Shown here one piece after another: positions 25,012 to 34,334 of a DNA stretch of 64,000 bases. The notes below the pieces were generated by a model. It searched no databases. It saw only the letters and a list, made by a program, of their open reading frames with translations, and had not been told where the DNA came from. The stretch is from Rhizobium sp. CFBP 8762 (GTDB taxonomy: Bacteria > Pseudomonadota > Alphaproteobacteria > Rhizobiales > Rhizobiaceae), in assembly GCF_014841565.1 (NCBI RefSeq), contig NZ_JACYUD010000001.1, forward strand, positions 736,753 to 800,752. Reading direction: 5' to 3'. The position numbers and the translations under genes were made by a program. Positions within the stretch are counted from its first letter, which is position 1; each line of letters opens with the position of its first letter.

Positions 25012-25721
25012 GTGGGCATGGTGTTGAGTGATGTCGTCGTGTCGTCCTTCGGACGTTCGCCAACAGGCTGCGCGCCGGTCGCCATATAGAAAATGGTTTC
25101 GGCAATATTGGTCGCATGGTCGCCAATGCGCTCGATGTTCTTGGCGCAGAACAGCAGGTGCGTGCAGGGCGTGATGTTGCGCGGATCTTCCATCATGTAG
25201 GTCAGAAGCTCGCGGAACAGCGCCGTATAGACTGCGTCGATCTCCTCATCGCGCTCGCGAATGCCATTGGCTTTTTCCGGCGAGCGCGAAGCGTAGACAT
25301 CCAGCACTTCCTTCAACTGGGCCGATGCCAGTTCCGACAGATGCTCCAGCCCGCGGGTCAATGTGCGGGGCAGCGTCGAGTCGGACACCGCCAGCACGCG
25401 CTTTGCCGTGTTCTTGCCGAGGTCGCCGACACGCTCCAGATCGGCGGCAATGCGGATCGACCCGATAATCTCGCGGAGATCGGCCGCCATTGGCTGGCGC
25501 TTGGCAATCGTTACGATGGCTTTCTCGCCGATCTGGCGCTCGGCTTCATCCAGTATCGGATCGTCGGAGATAACCTTCTGGGCAAGCACCGTGTCGGAGT
25601 TGACCAGCGCCCGCACGGCGTCCGCCGCCATCCGCTCAGCCACTCCGCCCATTTCGGAAATGCGGCGGGACAGGTATTTCAGTTCCTCGTCATAGGCCGA
25701 AACAATGTGACTTGATGACAT
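25008..25721 (-). CDS. phoU: Phosphate-specific transport system accessory protein
   Basis: Cytoplasmic three-helix-bundle repeat protein that links Pst transport to PhoR signalling and holds the Pho regulon off in high phosphate. 237 residues with both PhoU repeats: SAYDEELKYLSRRISEMGGVAERM, then ADLREIIGSIRIAADLERVGDLGKNTAKR and the second-copy FCAKNIERIGDHATNIAETI with E-x-x-D-type metal ligands. ATG 25721 has AAGGAAAA upstream; a TTG at 25736 is a weaker alternative. It follows pstB by 44 bases. Its stop codon is the terminal TAG of a palindromic repeat. Confidence 0.96.
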   Translation of the reverse strand: MSSSHIVSAYDEELKYLSRRISEMGGVAERMAADAVRALVNSDTVLAQKVISDDPILDEAERQIGEKAIVTIAKRQPMAADLREIIGSIRIAADLERVGDLGKNTAKRVLAVSDSTLPRTLTRGLEHLSELASAQLKEVLDVYASRSPEKANGIRERDEEIDAVYTALFRELLTYMMEDPRNITPCTHLLFCAKNIERIGDHATNIAETIFYMATGAQPVGERPKDDTTTSLNTMPT

Positions 25722-25765
25722 TTCGTTTTCCTTCAAACAGGGGGCGGATGGCGATCCGAGGTGCG

Positions 25766-26581
25766 TCAGCCGAACCGGCCCATAATGTAGTCCTGCGTGC
25801 GCTGATCGTCAGGATTGGTGAACATCTTGTCCGTGTCGTTTTCCTCGACCAGATTGCCCATGTGGAACATGGCCGTGCGCTGCGATACGCGCGCTGCCTG
25901 CTGCATGGAGTGGGTCACGATCACAATCGTATAGTTGGCGCGCAGCTCGTGGATCAGCTCTTCCACGCGCGCTGTCGCAATCGGGTCCAACGCCGAACAG
26001 GGCTCGTCCATCAAGATGACTTCCGGGCTGACCGCCACCGCACGGGCGATGCACAGGCGCTGCTGCTGGCCACCGGACAGGCCCGTTCCCGGCTCGTTCA
26101 AGCGATCCTTGACCTCATTGAACAGACCCGCCTTTTGCAGGCTCGACTCCACGATCTGGTCCATTTCCGATTTTGTACGGGCAAGGCCGTGGATACGCGG
26201 GCCGTAGGCGACGTTCTCATAGATGCTTTTCGGAAATGGATTGGGCTTCTGGAAAACCATGCCGACCCTGGCCCGCAGTTCCACCACATCAATAGCGCTG
26301 TCGTAGATGTTCTGCTCGTCCAGCGTGATCAGGCCGGTCACGCGGCAATGATCGATGGTATCGTTCATGCGGTTCAGACACCGCAAAAACGTGGATTTAC
26401 CACAGCCGGACGGGCCGATCAGCGCCGTTACGGTGTTTTGACGGACGTTCAGGTTGACGTCGAACAAGGCGCGCTTGTCGCCGTAATAGACGGATACATC
26501 CTTGCCGATCATCTTCAACGGGGTGGTATTCATTTTTGCGTCCAGCGCCTTTTCCAGTGCAGTGTCGGTTATAATATTCAT
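25766..26581 (-). CDS. pstB: Phosphate ABC transporter ATP-binding protein
   Basis: ATPase of the high-affinity phosphate importer. 271 residues: Walker [11 protein letters not shown]-loop in [21 protein letters not shown], signature [14 protein letters not shown], Walker [14 protein letters not shown], and the switch His in [20 protein letters not shown]. The N-terminus has ~25 extra residues before the usual core ([18 protein letters not shown]); ATG 26581 is kept because AGGAGTG stands before it. It sits 12 bases after pstA. Confidence 0.97.
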   Translation of the reverse strand: MNIITDTALEKALDAKMNTTPLKMIGKDVSVYYGDKRALFDVNLNVRQNTVTALIGPSGCGKSTFLRCLNRMNDTIDHCRVTGLITLDEQNIYDSAIDVVELRARVGMVFQKPNPFPKSIYENVAYGPRIHGLARTKSEMDQIVESSLQKAGLFNEVKDRLNEPGTGLSGGQQQRLCIARAVAVSPEVILMDEPCSALDPIATARVEELIHELRANYTIVIVTHSMQQAARVSQRTAMFHMGNLVEENDTDKMFTNPDDQRTQDYIMGRFG

Positions 26582-26593
26582 TGTGTTTCACTC

Positions 26594-27910
26594 CTACCAG
26601 CGGCGCTCGAAACGACGGCGAAGAAGAATTGCACCCATATTCATCACCACCAGAAACAGCAGAAGAACAATGATGGCACCCGAGGTCCGCTCGACAAACG
26701 CGCGCTCCGCCTCATTGGCCCACATGTAGATTTGTACCGGTAATGCAGTCGATGGTTCCATAGGCGAGCCCGGATAATCGACGACGAAGGCCACCATGCC
26801 GATCAACAACAGTGGCGCTGTTTCGCCCAGTGCGTGGGCCAGACCGATGATGGTGCCGGTCAAAATGCCGGGCGCGGCGAGCGGCAGGACGTGATGAAAG
26901 ATCGTCTGCATCTTGGACGCGCCAAGACCGAGCGCTGCGGCGCGGATGGACGGCGGCACCGCCTTCAACGCCGCCCGTGTGGCGATGATGATGGTTGGCA
27001 GCGTCATCAGCGTGAGCACGAGGGCGCCCACCAGTGCGGCGGACCGCGGCATTCCCGCAAAGTTGATGAAGATCGACAGGCCCAGCAGACCGTAGACAAT
27101 GGAGGGGACTGCGGCCAGATTGTTGATATTGACCTCGATCAGGTCGGTCAGGCGGTTTTTCGGCGCGAACTCTTCCAGGTAAATGGAGGCCGCCACGCCA
27201 ATCGGCAGCGCCAGCACAAGGACGATCAACATCATGTAAAGCGAGCCGACAAAGGCAACACCAATGCCTGCAGCCTCCGGACGGCTGGATGCACCGGAGG
27301 TAAACAAGCCTGTATTGAACGACTTTTGTAGAACACCGGCTTCGGAAAGCTGCTTCATCCATCCCAACTGACGGTCGTTTACCTTGCGGCTCGTTTCCGC
27401 CACGGAAAGGTCGATCTGACCTTTGTTCGCCGAGTCGATATTTGCGTCCGCCAGAAGCGTAACCGTCTGTGTCGTGCCGATGATCGTGGGATCCGCCATG
27501 ACAAGATCACGCAACTGCGTGCGGGCGCTGGCGGAAACAAGGGCGCTCACACTGCGCACGGCCACGCGGTCCGATGGATTGACGCCGAGGGCTTTGACCA
27601 GAGCATCACGCGCCAGAAGCGGATAATTGGCCGCCTGCAATATTTTAGGATCGGTCTCACGCTGGTTACGAGGATCGATAATTTCAGCACTGAACGTCAC
27701 CGGAATGGTGATGGTTGTCTGCTGAAAGGCTGTGTAGCCTTTAGAAAAGACGGACCAGAGCAACAGCGCAAGGAAGATGATGCCGAGCGCAATGGCCAGC
27801 ATTCCGTAGAGGCGGAACCGGCGTTCTGCAGCGTAACGGCGCTTGATACCGATATCGCGACGCGGGGTGACCGATGAGCGGGCAACGGATGGAGTGTCCA
27901 GGACGGTCAT
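26594..27910 (-). CDS. pstA: Phosphate ABC transporter permease PstA
   Basis: Inner-membrane permease of the Pst importer. 438 residues, longer than the ~300 of E. coli PstA. After the first helix (YGMLAIALGIIFLALLLWSVF) comes a ~150-residue extracytoplasmic insertion (ITIPVTFSAEIIDPRNQ to SEAGVLQKSFNTGLFTSGASSRPE), then the binding-protein-dependent permease core with YLEEFAPKNRLTDLIEVNINNLAAVPSIVYG and the EAA-type loop AALGLGASKMQTIFHHVLPLAAPGILTG. Its ATG overlaps the pstC stop by four bases (ATGA), indicating coupled translation. Confidence 0.96.
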   Translation of the reverse strand: MTVLDTPSVARSSVTPRRDIGIKRRYAAERRFRLYGMLAIALGIIFLALLLWSVFSKGYTAFQQTTITIPVTFSAEIIDPRNQRETDPKILQAANYPLLARDALVKALGVNPSDRVAVRSVSALVSASARTQLRDLVMADPTIIGTTQTVTLLADANIDSANKGQIDLSVAETSRKVNDRQLGWMKQLSEAGVLQKSFNTGLFTSGASSRPEAAGIGVAFVGSLYMMLIVLVLALPIGVAASIYLEEFAPKNRLTDLIEVNINNLAAVPSIVYGLLGLSIFINFAGMPRSAALVGALVLTLMTLPTIIIATRAALKAVPPSIRAAALGLGASKMQTIFHHVLPLAAPGILTGTIIGLAHALGETAPLLLIGMVAFVVDYPGSPMEPSTALPVQIYMWANEAERAFVERTSGAIIVLLLFLVVMNMGAILLRRRFERRW

Positions 27911-29391
27911 TCGTATTGTTCCCGGTATTTGCGCACAATATACAGCGCGTAGATGTTAAGGCAAAGCGTGATGACAAACAGGGTGATGCCAAGAGCAAAG
28001 GCAACCAGCGTTTGAGGGGATGTAAACTCAAGGTCGCCGGTCAACTGGTTGACGATTTTCACAGTGACCGTGGTCATCGGCTCAAACGGGTTGAGCTGCA
28101 TGCGCGCGGCAACACCTGCTGCCAGCACCACAATCATGGTTTCACCCACGGCCCGCGAGGCCGTCAGCAGCAGCGCACCAACGATACCCGGCAAGGCGGC
28201 CGGCAGGATGACACGCTTGATCGTTTCAGAGCGCGTGGCACCGAGGCCCAGTGAGCCATCCCGCATCGCGCGCGGCACCTGCGTAATGATATCATCCGAT
28301 AGCGACGATACGAACGGGATGAGCATGATGCCCATGACCAGACCGGCGGTCAGCACGCTTTGCGCCTGAATGAAGCTTTGATAATTGCCCGTTACCAGCC
28401 CGTTGAGGTTTGCCGACAGATCGCGCAGAAACGGCCCGACGGTGATCAGCGCGAAGAAGCCGTAGACGATGGACGGAATGCCTGCCAGCACCTCCAGCAG
28501 CGGCTTTGCCGTGGAGCGCAGCATCGGGCTTGCGTATTCCGCCATGTAGATGGCTGCGAACAGACCGATGGGTACCGCAAACAGCATGGCGACAAAGGCG
28601 ATATAGAGCGTTCCGGCGAGCAGCGGCAGAAGTCCGAACTGCCCTGCGGAATTGGCATTGCCTGCCGCCGAGAAGCGTGGATCCCAGACCGTGCCGAAGA
28701 AGAACTCGGATGGCGAAACGGACGCAAAGAACCTTAGCGTTTCCGACAACATGGAGCCGACGATCCCGACCGTCGTCAAGATTGCGATACAGGAGGCAGC
28801 AATCAGCGCCACCAGAATAACCCGCTCCACACCATTGCGCGCGCGAAACCGTGCCGCGATGCGCCGCAGCCCAAAAGCAGCTCCAAGAAGGCCGACGAGG
28901 AGGACCACACCGGTCATCGCCATACGGCTCGTGGCGTTCAAGGCATTGTAATCTTCCGCAGCGGCAACCATCGCCGGGTCGGTTTCACTGGCAAGCGGAA
29001 CGCCGCGTGCGCCAAGAATTTCGCGCAGATTGATCTCACCGGCTTTCGCACGGGCAAGTTCTTCCGGTGTTAGTTTGGTCAATCCACCGGCAATCGCGCG
29101 CACGGTGCCAAATGTCAGGTTGCCAGTGGCAACGCTGATTTCCTGCGTCGTTTCAGACAACGAGGTTTTGACAGCCTTCTCAACGACGATTGGCGCTGCA
29201 ATCAACCAGACGACAAGAACCGCCAAGGCTGGCAGCATGGCACAGATGGCCGCGTAAGCACCGTAATAGACCGGACGCGAATGCATGTTGGAGAGCTTGC
29301 CTTGCGACAACGTCACTGCGCGCGCGCGACCAACAAGGTAGGTTACGATACCCAGCCCGATGATGATCATAATGATGGCGGATGTGGTCAT
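27907..29391 (-). CDS. pstC: Phosphate ABC transporter permease PstC
   Basis: Second Pst permease, 494 residues against ~320 in E. coli. Two N-terminal helices (SAIIMIIIGLGIVTYLVG; YGAYAAICAMLPALAVLVVWL) and a ~100-residue loop (VEKAVKTSLSETTQEISVAT ...) precede the ordinary core: IYMAEYASPMLRSTAKPLLEVLAGIPSIVYG and the EAA loop DGSLGLGATRSETIKRVILPAALPGIVG. ATG 29391 has GGGAGGG seven bases upstream; reading on to 29448 enters a repeat. Extra domains in both PstC and PstA suggest a paired extracytoplasmic structure. Confidence 0.95.
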   Translation of the reverse strand: MTTSAIIMIIIGLGIVTYLVGRARAVTLSQGKLSNMHSRPVYYGAYAAICAMLPALAVLVVWLIAAPIVVEKAVKTSLSETTQEISVATGNLTFGTVRAIAGGLTKLTPEELARAKAGEINLREILGARGVPLASETDPAMVAAAEDYNALNATSRMAMTGVVLLVGLLGAAFGLRRIAARFRARNGVERVILVALIAASCIAILTTVGIVGSMLSETLRFFASVSPSEFFFGTVWDPRFSAAGNANSAGQFGLLPLLAGTLYIAFVAMLFAVPIGLFAAIYMAEYASPMLRSTAKPLLEVLAGIPSIVYGFFALITVGPFLRDLSANLNGLVTGNYQSFIQAQSVLTAGLVMGIMLIPFVSSLSDDIITQVPRAMRDGSLGLGATRSETIKRVILPAALPGIVGALLLTASRAVGETMIVVLAAGVAARMQLNPFEPMTTVTVKIVNQLTGDLEFTSPQTLVAFALGITLFVITLCLNIYALYIVRKYREQYE

Positions 29392-29442
29392 GGTCCCTCC
29401 CCCCGAACGGGGGCCCTTGAGGTCTTGTTTGTCTAAGTCTTG

Positions 29443-29491
29443 GCGCATTATCCAGACGTAAAAGCCATTCAGCTCTTACTGGAAATGCTCT
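29443..29491 (-). repeat. Bru-RS/RIME-like palindromic repeat, copy d (single module)
   Basis: Only the GCGCATTATCCAGACG ... TACTGGAAATGCTCTA module remains, between pstS and pstC upstream of the pstC ribosome site. Its imperfect hairpin lies within the transcribed spacer. Confidence 0.7.
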
Positions 29492-29536
29492 ATGCGCCCC
29501 ACCAGACATGCCAAGACGCGGATATTCCAGAAGGAG

Positions 29537-29563
29537 AAGCGTGGCACTGTCCGTGCCACGCTT
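29537..29563 (-). terminator. Intercistronic hairpin between pstS and pstC
   Basis: An 11-bp perfect stem AAGCGTGGCAC/GTGCCACGCTT with a five-base loop lies 11 bases past the pstS stop. The U-tract after it is weak (TCTCCTTCT), so it may attenuate readthrough and protect the pstS 3' end, giving more PstS than permease. Confidence 0.75.
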
Positions 29564-29574
29564 CTGATTTGCAG

Positions 29575-30612
29575 TTAGAGAGTCTTGCCAGCTTCGAAGT
29601 CAGCGCGGGTCTTTTCACGTTCAGCATCAGGGGCTGCAACCAGACCGTAGTCGGCCAGCGGTGAGTCCTGACCAACCATCTGGTCGCTGGTGAAGAACTC
29701 GACATATTCCTTCAGGCCGGGGATAACGCCGAGGTGAGCCTTCTTCACGTAGAAGAACAGCGGACGCGATACCGGGTATTCTCCGGAAGCAATCGTTTCG
29801 GCAGAAGGAACGATACCGTTAACGGTTGCAACTTTCAGCTTGTCGGCATTGTTTTCAAAGAAGGACAGGCCGAATACGCCAACGCCAGTCTTGTTGGATG
29901 CGATGCGGGCGAGAGTTTCGGTGTAATCGCCATCGATATCGACAGCCTTGCCATCCTTGCGCACAGCAATGCACTTGGAAGCCGCTTCCTTCTTATCGCT
30001 GATCAGACCCTTGATGGCCTCAGCCGCACCCGCTTCTTCACAACCGTGGGCCAGCATTTTTTCTTCAAACACTTCGCGTGTGCCGTGCTTTTCGCCGGGG
30101 ATGTAAGCGGCGATTTCAGCGTCTGGCAGATTTGGGTTGACCTGCGACCACTTCGTGTTGGGGTTGGCAACGAGCTTGCCATCGACAACGACTTCAGCAG
30201 CCAGAGCGAGGTAGAGGTCCTTCGGGGTCAGGGCCAGATCAGCATTGCTTGCATCGGTTGCAAACACGATGCCGTCATAACCAATCTTGATTTCCTGAAT
30301 GTCGGTGACGCCAGCGCCCTTGCAGGCTTCAACTTCGCTGGACTTGATGGGACGCGAGGAATTCGCAATATCGATTGTCGTTGGGCCAACGCCACGGCAG
30401 AATTCTTTCAAACCACCGGATGAGCCGCCGGATTCAACGATCGGCGTCTTGAAGTCTGGGTAGGTTTCGCCAAAAGTTTCGGCAACAATCTTTGCGTAGG
30501 GCAGAACCGTGGAGGATCCAGCAATCTGAATTTGATCACGTGCGATGGCCGAGCCAGCGAAGGCAGCCGATACACACAAGGCAGCAACAGTCAATTTTAC
30601 AGCGTTCATCAT
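29575..30612 (-). CDS. pstS: Phosphate ABC transporter substrate-binding protein
   Basis: Periplasmic phosphate-binding protein, 345 residues. Signal peptide KLTVAALCVSAAFAGSAIA is followed by mature sequence RDQIQIAGSSTVLPYAKIVAE. Phosphate-binding elements include AGSSTV, ESGGSSGGLKEFC and the later KHGTREVFEE. GGGAG stands before the start; two ATGs (30612, 30609) are adjacent and either could serve. It heads pstSCAB with a candidate PhoB-binding region ~65 bases upstream. Confidence 0.97.
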   Translation of the reverse strand: MMNAVKLTVAALCVSAAFAGSAIARDQIQIAGSSTVLPYAKIVAETFGETYPDFKTPIVESGGSSGGLKEFCRGVGPTTIDIANSSRPIKSSEVEACKGAGVTDIQEIKIGYDGIVFATDASNADLALTPKDLYLALAAEVVVDGKLVANPNTKWSQVNPNLPDAEIAAYIPGEKHGTREVFEEKMLAHGCEEAGAAEAIKGLISDKKEAASKCIAVRKDGKAVDIDGDYTETLARIASNKTGVGVFGLSFFENNADKLKVATVNGIVPSAETIASGEYPVSRPLFFYVKKAHLGVIPGLKEYVEFFTSDQMVGQDSPLADYGLVAAPDAEREKTRADFEAGKTL

Positions 30613-30675
30613 AGTCTCCCGTCAGAGCCGCCCGAATGGTGGCTTGGCACTCACTTAGCGCCTGATCCACCGTGG

Positions 30676-30708
30676 TTTTATGTCATTTTGACAAAACTTT
30701 TATGACAG
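30676..30708 (-). promoter_or_regulatory. Candidate Pho box upstream of pstS
   Basis: On the minus strand CTGTCATAAAA is followed by TTGTCAAAATGACAT. These are PhoB half-site-like TGTCA elements in direct and inverted order. The spacing of the TGTCA cores (14 bases) departs from the classical 11-base period, so the exact PhoB register is uncertain. Location before pstS strongly favours a Pho box. Confidence 0.6.
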
Positions 30709-30768
30709 ACTAAGCGATTGAAATTGTTAGATTAATCAGATTAACGCTGGAATCGGCTGCATTTCCTG

Positions 30769-32082
30769 TCAAAAACGGACGGTGAAGCTTGCCCCTTTTC
30801 CCGTATCGGACTGAACGACGAGCCGTGCGCGGTGGCGGGTCAGAATATGCTTGACGATGGCCAGACCCAACCCCGTTCCCTTCTTGGAGCGGCTGGCTTC
30901 GACATTCACCCGATAGAACCGCTCCGTGATACGCGGCACGTATTCCTGGGGTATGCCGGGCCCGTAATCGCGCACCAGAACATCTCCATGGCCGGGCCCG
31001 CTCGTGGACAGGATCACGTCAACTTTTCCACCTTCCTGTCCGTATTTGCAGGCGTTTTCGATGAGGTTTTCGAACACCTGTGTCAGTTCATCGCGATCCC
31101 CGCGCACAATCAGCGGCTGGTCTGGCAGATGCAGGTCTATGGATACATTGACCTCCTCGGCCAACGGCGTCAGGGCATCCCGAACAGACGCAATCAGCGG
31201 GGCCAGATCAATATCCTCGTCCGGCGGAATATGCGCTTTTAATTCCAGCCGGGAGAGTGACAGAAGATCATCCACAAGGCGGCTCATCCGTGTTGCCTGC
31301 TCATGCATGATGGACAGGAATCGGTCACGCGCCTTGGGATCGTTGCGCGCGGGGCCCTGCAAGGTTTCAATAAAGCCACGAAGGGACGCCAGAGGCGTGC
31401 GCAACTCGTGGCTGGCATTGGCAACAAAATCCGACCGCATCTTTTCCATCCGACGTGCCTGCGACACATCACGGTAGGACAGTGCGAACAGTCGCTCGCG
31501 GCTACCATCGCTGAGGATGCAAATCACAGGCGCAATACGCACGATATGCACCGAATCGAGCGGCGAAACCGAGACATGCTCCATCTGTCCAACAGCCCCC
31601 TCGGCCATAGCGCCACGCACCATGTCCAGCACATCGGGGTCACGCACGCGGGTGGACAGGTAGGTGCCAACCGCCATATGACCGAACAGTTTTTCAGCAG
31701 CGAGATTCTGTAGCCGAAGCGTTTCATCGGCTCCGACAATTAGCACTGGCATATCCATGGCATTGAGGATGGCGAGAGCCGCATCGAGTGATGGACGGGC
31801 CGGTAGCACCGGAAGACTGATGGGAGGGCTGCTCCGGACAACTACCCGGTCATCCAGAGGTTCCGTCGAACCAAACAACACTGCAAGCGCTATTGCAAGC
31901 CAGCCGAAAACTACAGCCGTTGGCTGCACGCCGTTCCATAGGGCCAGCGCCGCAACCAGAAGCGCGATCATCAGTACAATTTTTTCGCGCCAAAGCCGCG
32001 TGGCGCTATGCCTCAACCAGTCCGTTCCGCTCCAGTCCGTCAATCCTCGCTCCCTTTGAAAAGAATTGTATATCATCACCAT
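30769..32082 (-). CDS. phoR: Phosphate regulon sensor histidine kinase
   Basis: Membrane sensor kinase that phosphorylates PhoB when Pst uptake is low. 437 residues: two N-terminal helices (IVLMIALLVAALALWNGV; AVVFGWLAIALAVLFG), a PAS-like domain at ~105-205, the H-box SDFVANASHELRTPLASLRG with His225, N-box ENLIENACKYG, G1 VRDYGPGIP and G2 KGTGLGLAIVKH. The start is doubtful: ATG 32082 and ATG 32076 both lack a Shine-Dalgarno site. Gene order phoR then pstS fits the rhizobial pattern. It is divergent from PPK2. Confidence 0.95.
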   Translation of the reverse strand: MVMIYNSFQRERGLTDWSGTDWLRHSATRLWREKIVLMIALLVAALALWNGVQPTAVVFGWLAIALAVLFGSTEPLDDRVVVRSSPPISLPVLPARPSLDAALAILNAMDMPVLIVGADETLRLQNLAAEKLFGHMAVGTYLSTRVRDPDVLDMVRGAMAEGAVGQMEHVSVSPLDSVHIVRIAPVICILSDGSRERLFALSYRDVSQARRMEKMRSDFVANASHELRTPLASLRGFIETLQGPARNDPKARDRFLSIMHEQATRMSRLVDDLLSLSRLELKAHIPPDEDIDLAPLIASVRDALTPLAEEVNVSIDLHLPDQPLIVRGDRDELTQVFENLIENACKYGQEGGKVDVILSTSGPGHGDVLVRDYGPGIPQEYVPRITERFYRVNVEASRSKKGTGLGLAIVKHILTRHRARLVVQSDTGKGASFTVRF

Positions 32083-32162
32083 GTGACATGTTTGCTAGCT
32101 ATTCTTAATGCTTGCCTGCGCTAAATGTCTTGCAGATAGACACCGAGGCTGGAGTAGATTCC

Positions 32163-33056
32163 GTGGCAAAAAAGACTGATAGCCGGGCCGTTTCGCTCGT
32201 CATCGATGGAAAGAAACGCATCTTCGATATTGATGATCCCGTTCTGCCATCCTGGATTTCCGACTCCGCCTTTGCCAGCGATGATTTTCCCCACAAGAAA
32301 AAGCTAAGCAGCGAATCCTATTCCGAATCGCTCGAGAAGTTGCAGATCGAACTGATCAAGGTGCAGTTCTGGTTGCAGGCCACCGGCAAACGCATCATTG
32401 CGCTGTTTGAAGGACGAGATGCTGCTGGCAAGGGTGGTGCTATCAATGCCATCACCAACGCGATCAACCCGCGCATGGCGCGCATCGTTGCGTTGACAAA
32501 GCCGACAGAGACCGAAGCAGGCCAGTGGTACTATCAGCGTTACATTGCAGAGTTTCCCTCGGCGGGCGAGTTCATTCTGTTTGATCGTTCATGGTACAAT
32601 CGGGCAGGCGTCGAGCCGGTCATGGGGTTTTGCACGCCGGAGCAGTATGAGCTGTTTTTGAAGCAGACACCACGATTCGAGCATCTGATTGCGGACGATG
32701 GCATTATCTTCTTCAAATTCTGGCTGAACATCGGTCAGGAAATGCAGTTGAAGCGTTTCCACGACCGCCGACACGATCCGCTGAAAATCTGGAAACTGTC
32801 GCCCATGGACATTGCCAGCCTGTCAAAGTGGGACGACTACTCCGCCAAGCGCGACCGTATGCTGAAGGAAACCCACACGGAGTTTGCGCCCTGGACAGTG
32901 GTGCGCGCCAATGACAAACGCCGCGCCCGGCTTAATCTTATCCGGCATATGCTGCACAGCATGGATTATGACAACAAGGACAAGGGTGCGATCGGCGACA
33001 TCGACCACACGATTCTCGGTTTCGGTCCTCACTTTTTGCGCAAAAGCGAAGACTGA
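32163..33056 (+). CDS. ppk2: Polyphosphate kinase 2
   Basis: PPK2-family enzyme transferring phosphate between polyphosphate and nucleotides. 297 residues with Walker [15 protein letters not shown] (~84-97), lid-region [26 protein letters not shown], and Walker B-type [21 protein letters not shown]. The start is taken as GTG 32163 ([10 protein letters not shown]) with GGAG ten bases upstream; an earlier TTG at 32112 lacks support. It is a single-domain PPK2; whether it makes or consumes polyphosphate cannot be told. Divergent from phoR, so it may share phosphate control. Confidence 0.92.
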   Translation: MAKKTDSRAVSLVIDGKKRIFDIDDPVLPSWISDSAFASDDFPHKKKLSSESYSESLEKLQIELIKVQFWLQATGKRIIALFEGRDAAGKGGAINAITNAINPRMARIVALTKPTETEAGQWYYQRYIAEFPSAGEFILFDRSWYNRAGVEPVMGFCTPEQYELFLKQTPRFEHLIADDGIIFFKFWLNIGQEMQLKRFHDRRHDPLKIWKLSPMDIASLSKWDDYSAKRDRMLKETHTEFAPWTVVRANDKRRARLNLIRHMLHSMDYDNKDKGAIGDIDHTILGFGPHFLRKSED

Positions 33057-33068
33057 GACCAACGATAA

Positions 33069-34118
33069 TCAGGAGCCGGGCAGAACTCGAACGCTGAACA
33101 GATCCAGCGCATTGCCGCTGCCGGAGACATCACTGTTGATCACCAGATGTCCCGGCGTCGTGGGTGCGGTTGTTTCGCTGAAACTCACCTGAAACAGCAT
33201 ATCGACCCGCTCATCGGCGGCGTTGAAGCGGTGCCGCTCGCAGCTTCCGAGCGTGGAAAACTCACACTCGACGTAGAACTGGGTCGGCTTTCCGTTGGCG
33301 GATTTGACCGTCAACGCAAGGGTTGAGGTCTTGCCTGCCATCTGGCCCAGAACAGCCGCTGGAATCGGAATCTGCACCTCGCCATTCTGGTCGGCTGTGG
33401 TGGACGTGATGCGGGCTGCCTGGCCCGTATCGTCATTGACCATTTCCACCCGTGCGCCGCCGCGTGTTTCCACGCTGCCTGCATCGCCGGGCGTATAGGC
33501 GGGCACCCAATCCCCGGTAAATCCAGCCTGCCCGGCCAAGGGTTTGGGACCGGCATTCCCATCGAAACTGTCGGGCTGCAATTGGGTCGGCGGGTTGGCA
33601 ACGCCCGTATCGCGCTCGGCAGCCGATTTCAGCAGTCCGCTGGACTGCACCCACCATGCCGCCGCGCCGAAGGCCGCAAGCAGCGTTGCAACCACCAGAA
33701 GCAAGGAAAAGAACGGACGGCGCTTTTTGCGCGCAGGCTTGACCGCCCGCACTGCTTCCACAGTGTGCACGTTACCGCGGGTCTCCGCCGCTGGCGCTGC
33801 GTAGGCAGCCGGTTCGTCGGCACGCTCGGCCACGACACTGTCCAGACCACCGTCGACGCTTTGGTCGTCCTCGTCCGTCAGGCGGATTTCCGGATCTATG
33901 ACACCCAGAGCTGCGCGTTCCTGCTCCTCGATATCGCGGATGGTTGATTCCAGCCGATGGCGCTGTTCGGTAATGACGCGTTGATCGGTAATGTTCTGTT
34001 TGCGTAGACCCGCCTCCAGCGCGCTGCGCGCCGACTGATAGATGCGGGCCCGGGTTTCGGGATTGCTGCGCTCGGATTTATCAAGCGCGTTTCTGATTGC
34101 CGTTTCCAGTCCGCTCAC
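33069..34118 (-). CDS. Conserved-looking membrane-anchored protein of unknown function
   Basis: I do not recognise a named family. The 349-residue protein begins at GTG 34118 (AAGGGGA upstream) with a helical cytoplasmic part (LETAIRNALDKSERSNPETRA, RLESTIRDIEEQERAALG). A basic stop-transfer (ARKKRRPFF) and one transmembrane helix at ~131-150 (SLLLVVATLLAAFGAAAWWV) follow. The external ~170 residues look beta-rich (GDWVPAYTPGDAGSVET, VEMVNDDTGQAARITS, FYVECEFSTLGSCERHRF, GHLVINSDVSGSGNALDL), like a jelly-roll or carbohydrate-binding-type fold, with a possible disulphide. Convergent with PPK2. Confidence 0.75.
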   Translation of the reverse strand: MSGLETAIRNALDKSERSNPETRARIYQSARSALEAGLRKQNITDQRVITEQRHRLESTIRDIEEQERAALGVIDPEIRLTDEDDQSVDGGLDSVVAERADEPAAYAAPAAETRGNVHTVEAVRAVKPARKKRRPFFSLLLVVATLLAAFGAAAWWVQSSGLLKSAAERDTGVANPPTQLQPDSFDGNAGPKPLAGQAGFTGDWVPAYTPGDAGSVETRGGARVEMVNDDTGQAARITSTTADQNGEVQIPIPAAVLGQMAGKTSTLALTVKSANGKPTQFYVECEFSTLGSCERHRFNAADERVDMLFQVSFSETTAPTTPGHLVINSDVSGSGNALDLFSVRVLPGS

Positions 34119-34300
34119 GTCTGTCAGTCCCCTTCAGGCGGGCGTTTCTCTTGGTGCCCACCAGGAGACATAGAGGCCGCAGTTCAACAGTTAACAATTC
34201 GGTAACTGTTGAACGCAAAATCTGCAAGCGGGTGACCGAAAAAGCACAGGGATAAGCCAGAAGAGACGCGGCTTCCCAAACAGCAAGACTTCGATATATT

Positions 34301-34322
34301 GACGTTTACGCACACGTCAGTC
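34301..34322. promoter_or_regulatory. Operator-like palindrome upstream of the nitronate-monooxygenase gene
   Basis: TTGACGT and ACGTCAG half-sites with an 8-base spacer and ACG at 34304, 34310 and 34316, 20 of 22 positions identical to the site at 4256-4277. It ends only 12 bases before the start codon, next to the GAGGAGG ribosome site, so bound protein would block elongation or initiation rather than the -35 region. Confidence 0.7.
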
Positions 34323-34334
34323 TGAGGAGGAATC

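Noticed and set aside
32080-32092. CATGTGACATG between phoR and ppk2 as a Pho box
   Set aside because: Only one TGTCA-type half-site is present; a Pho box needs a direct repeat.
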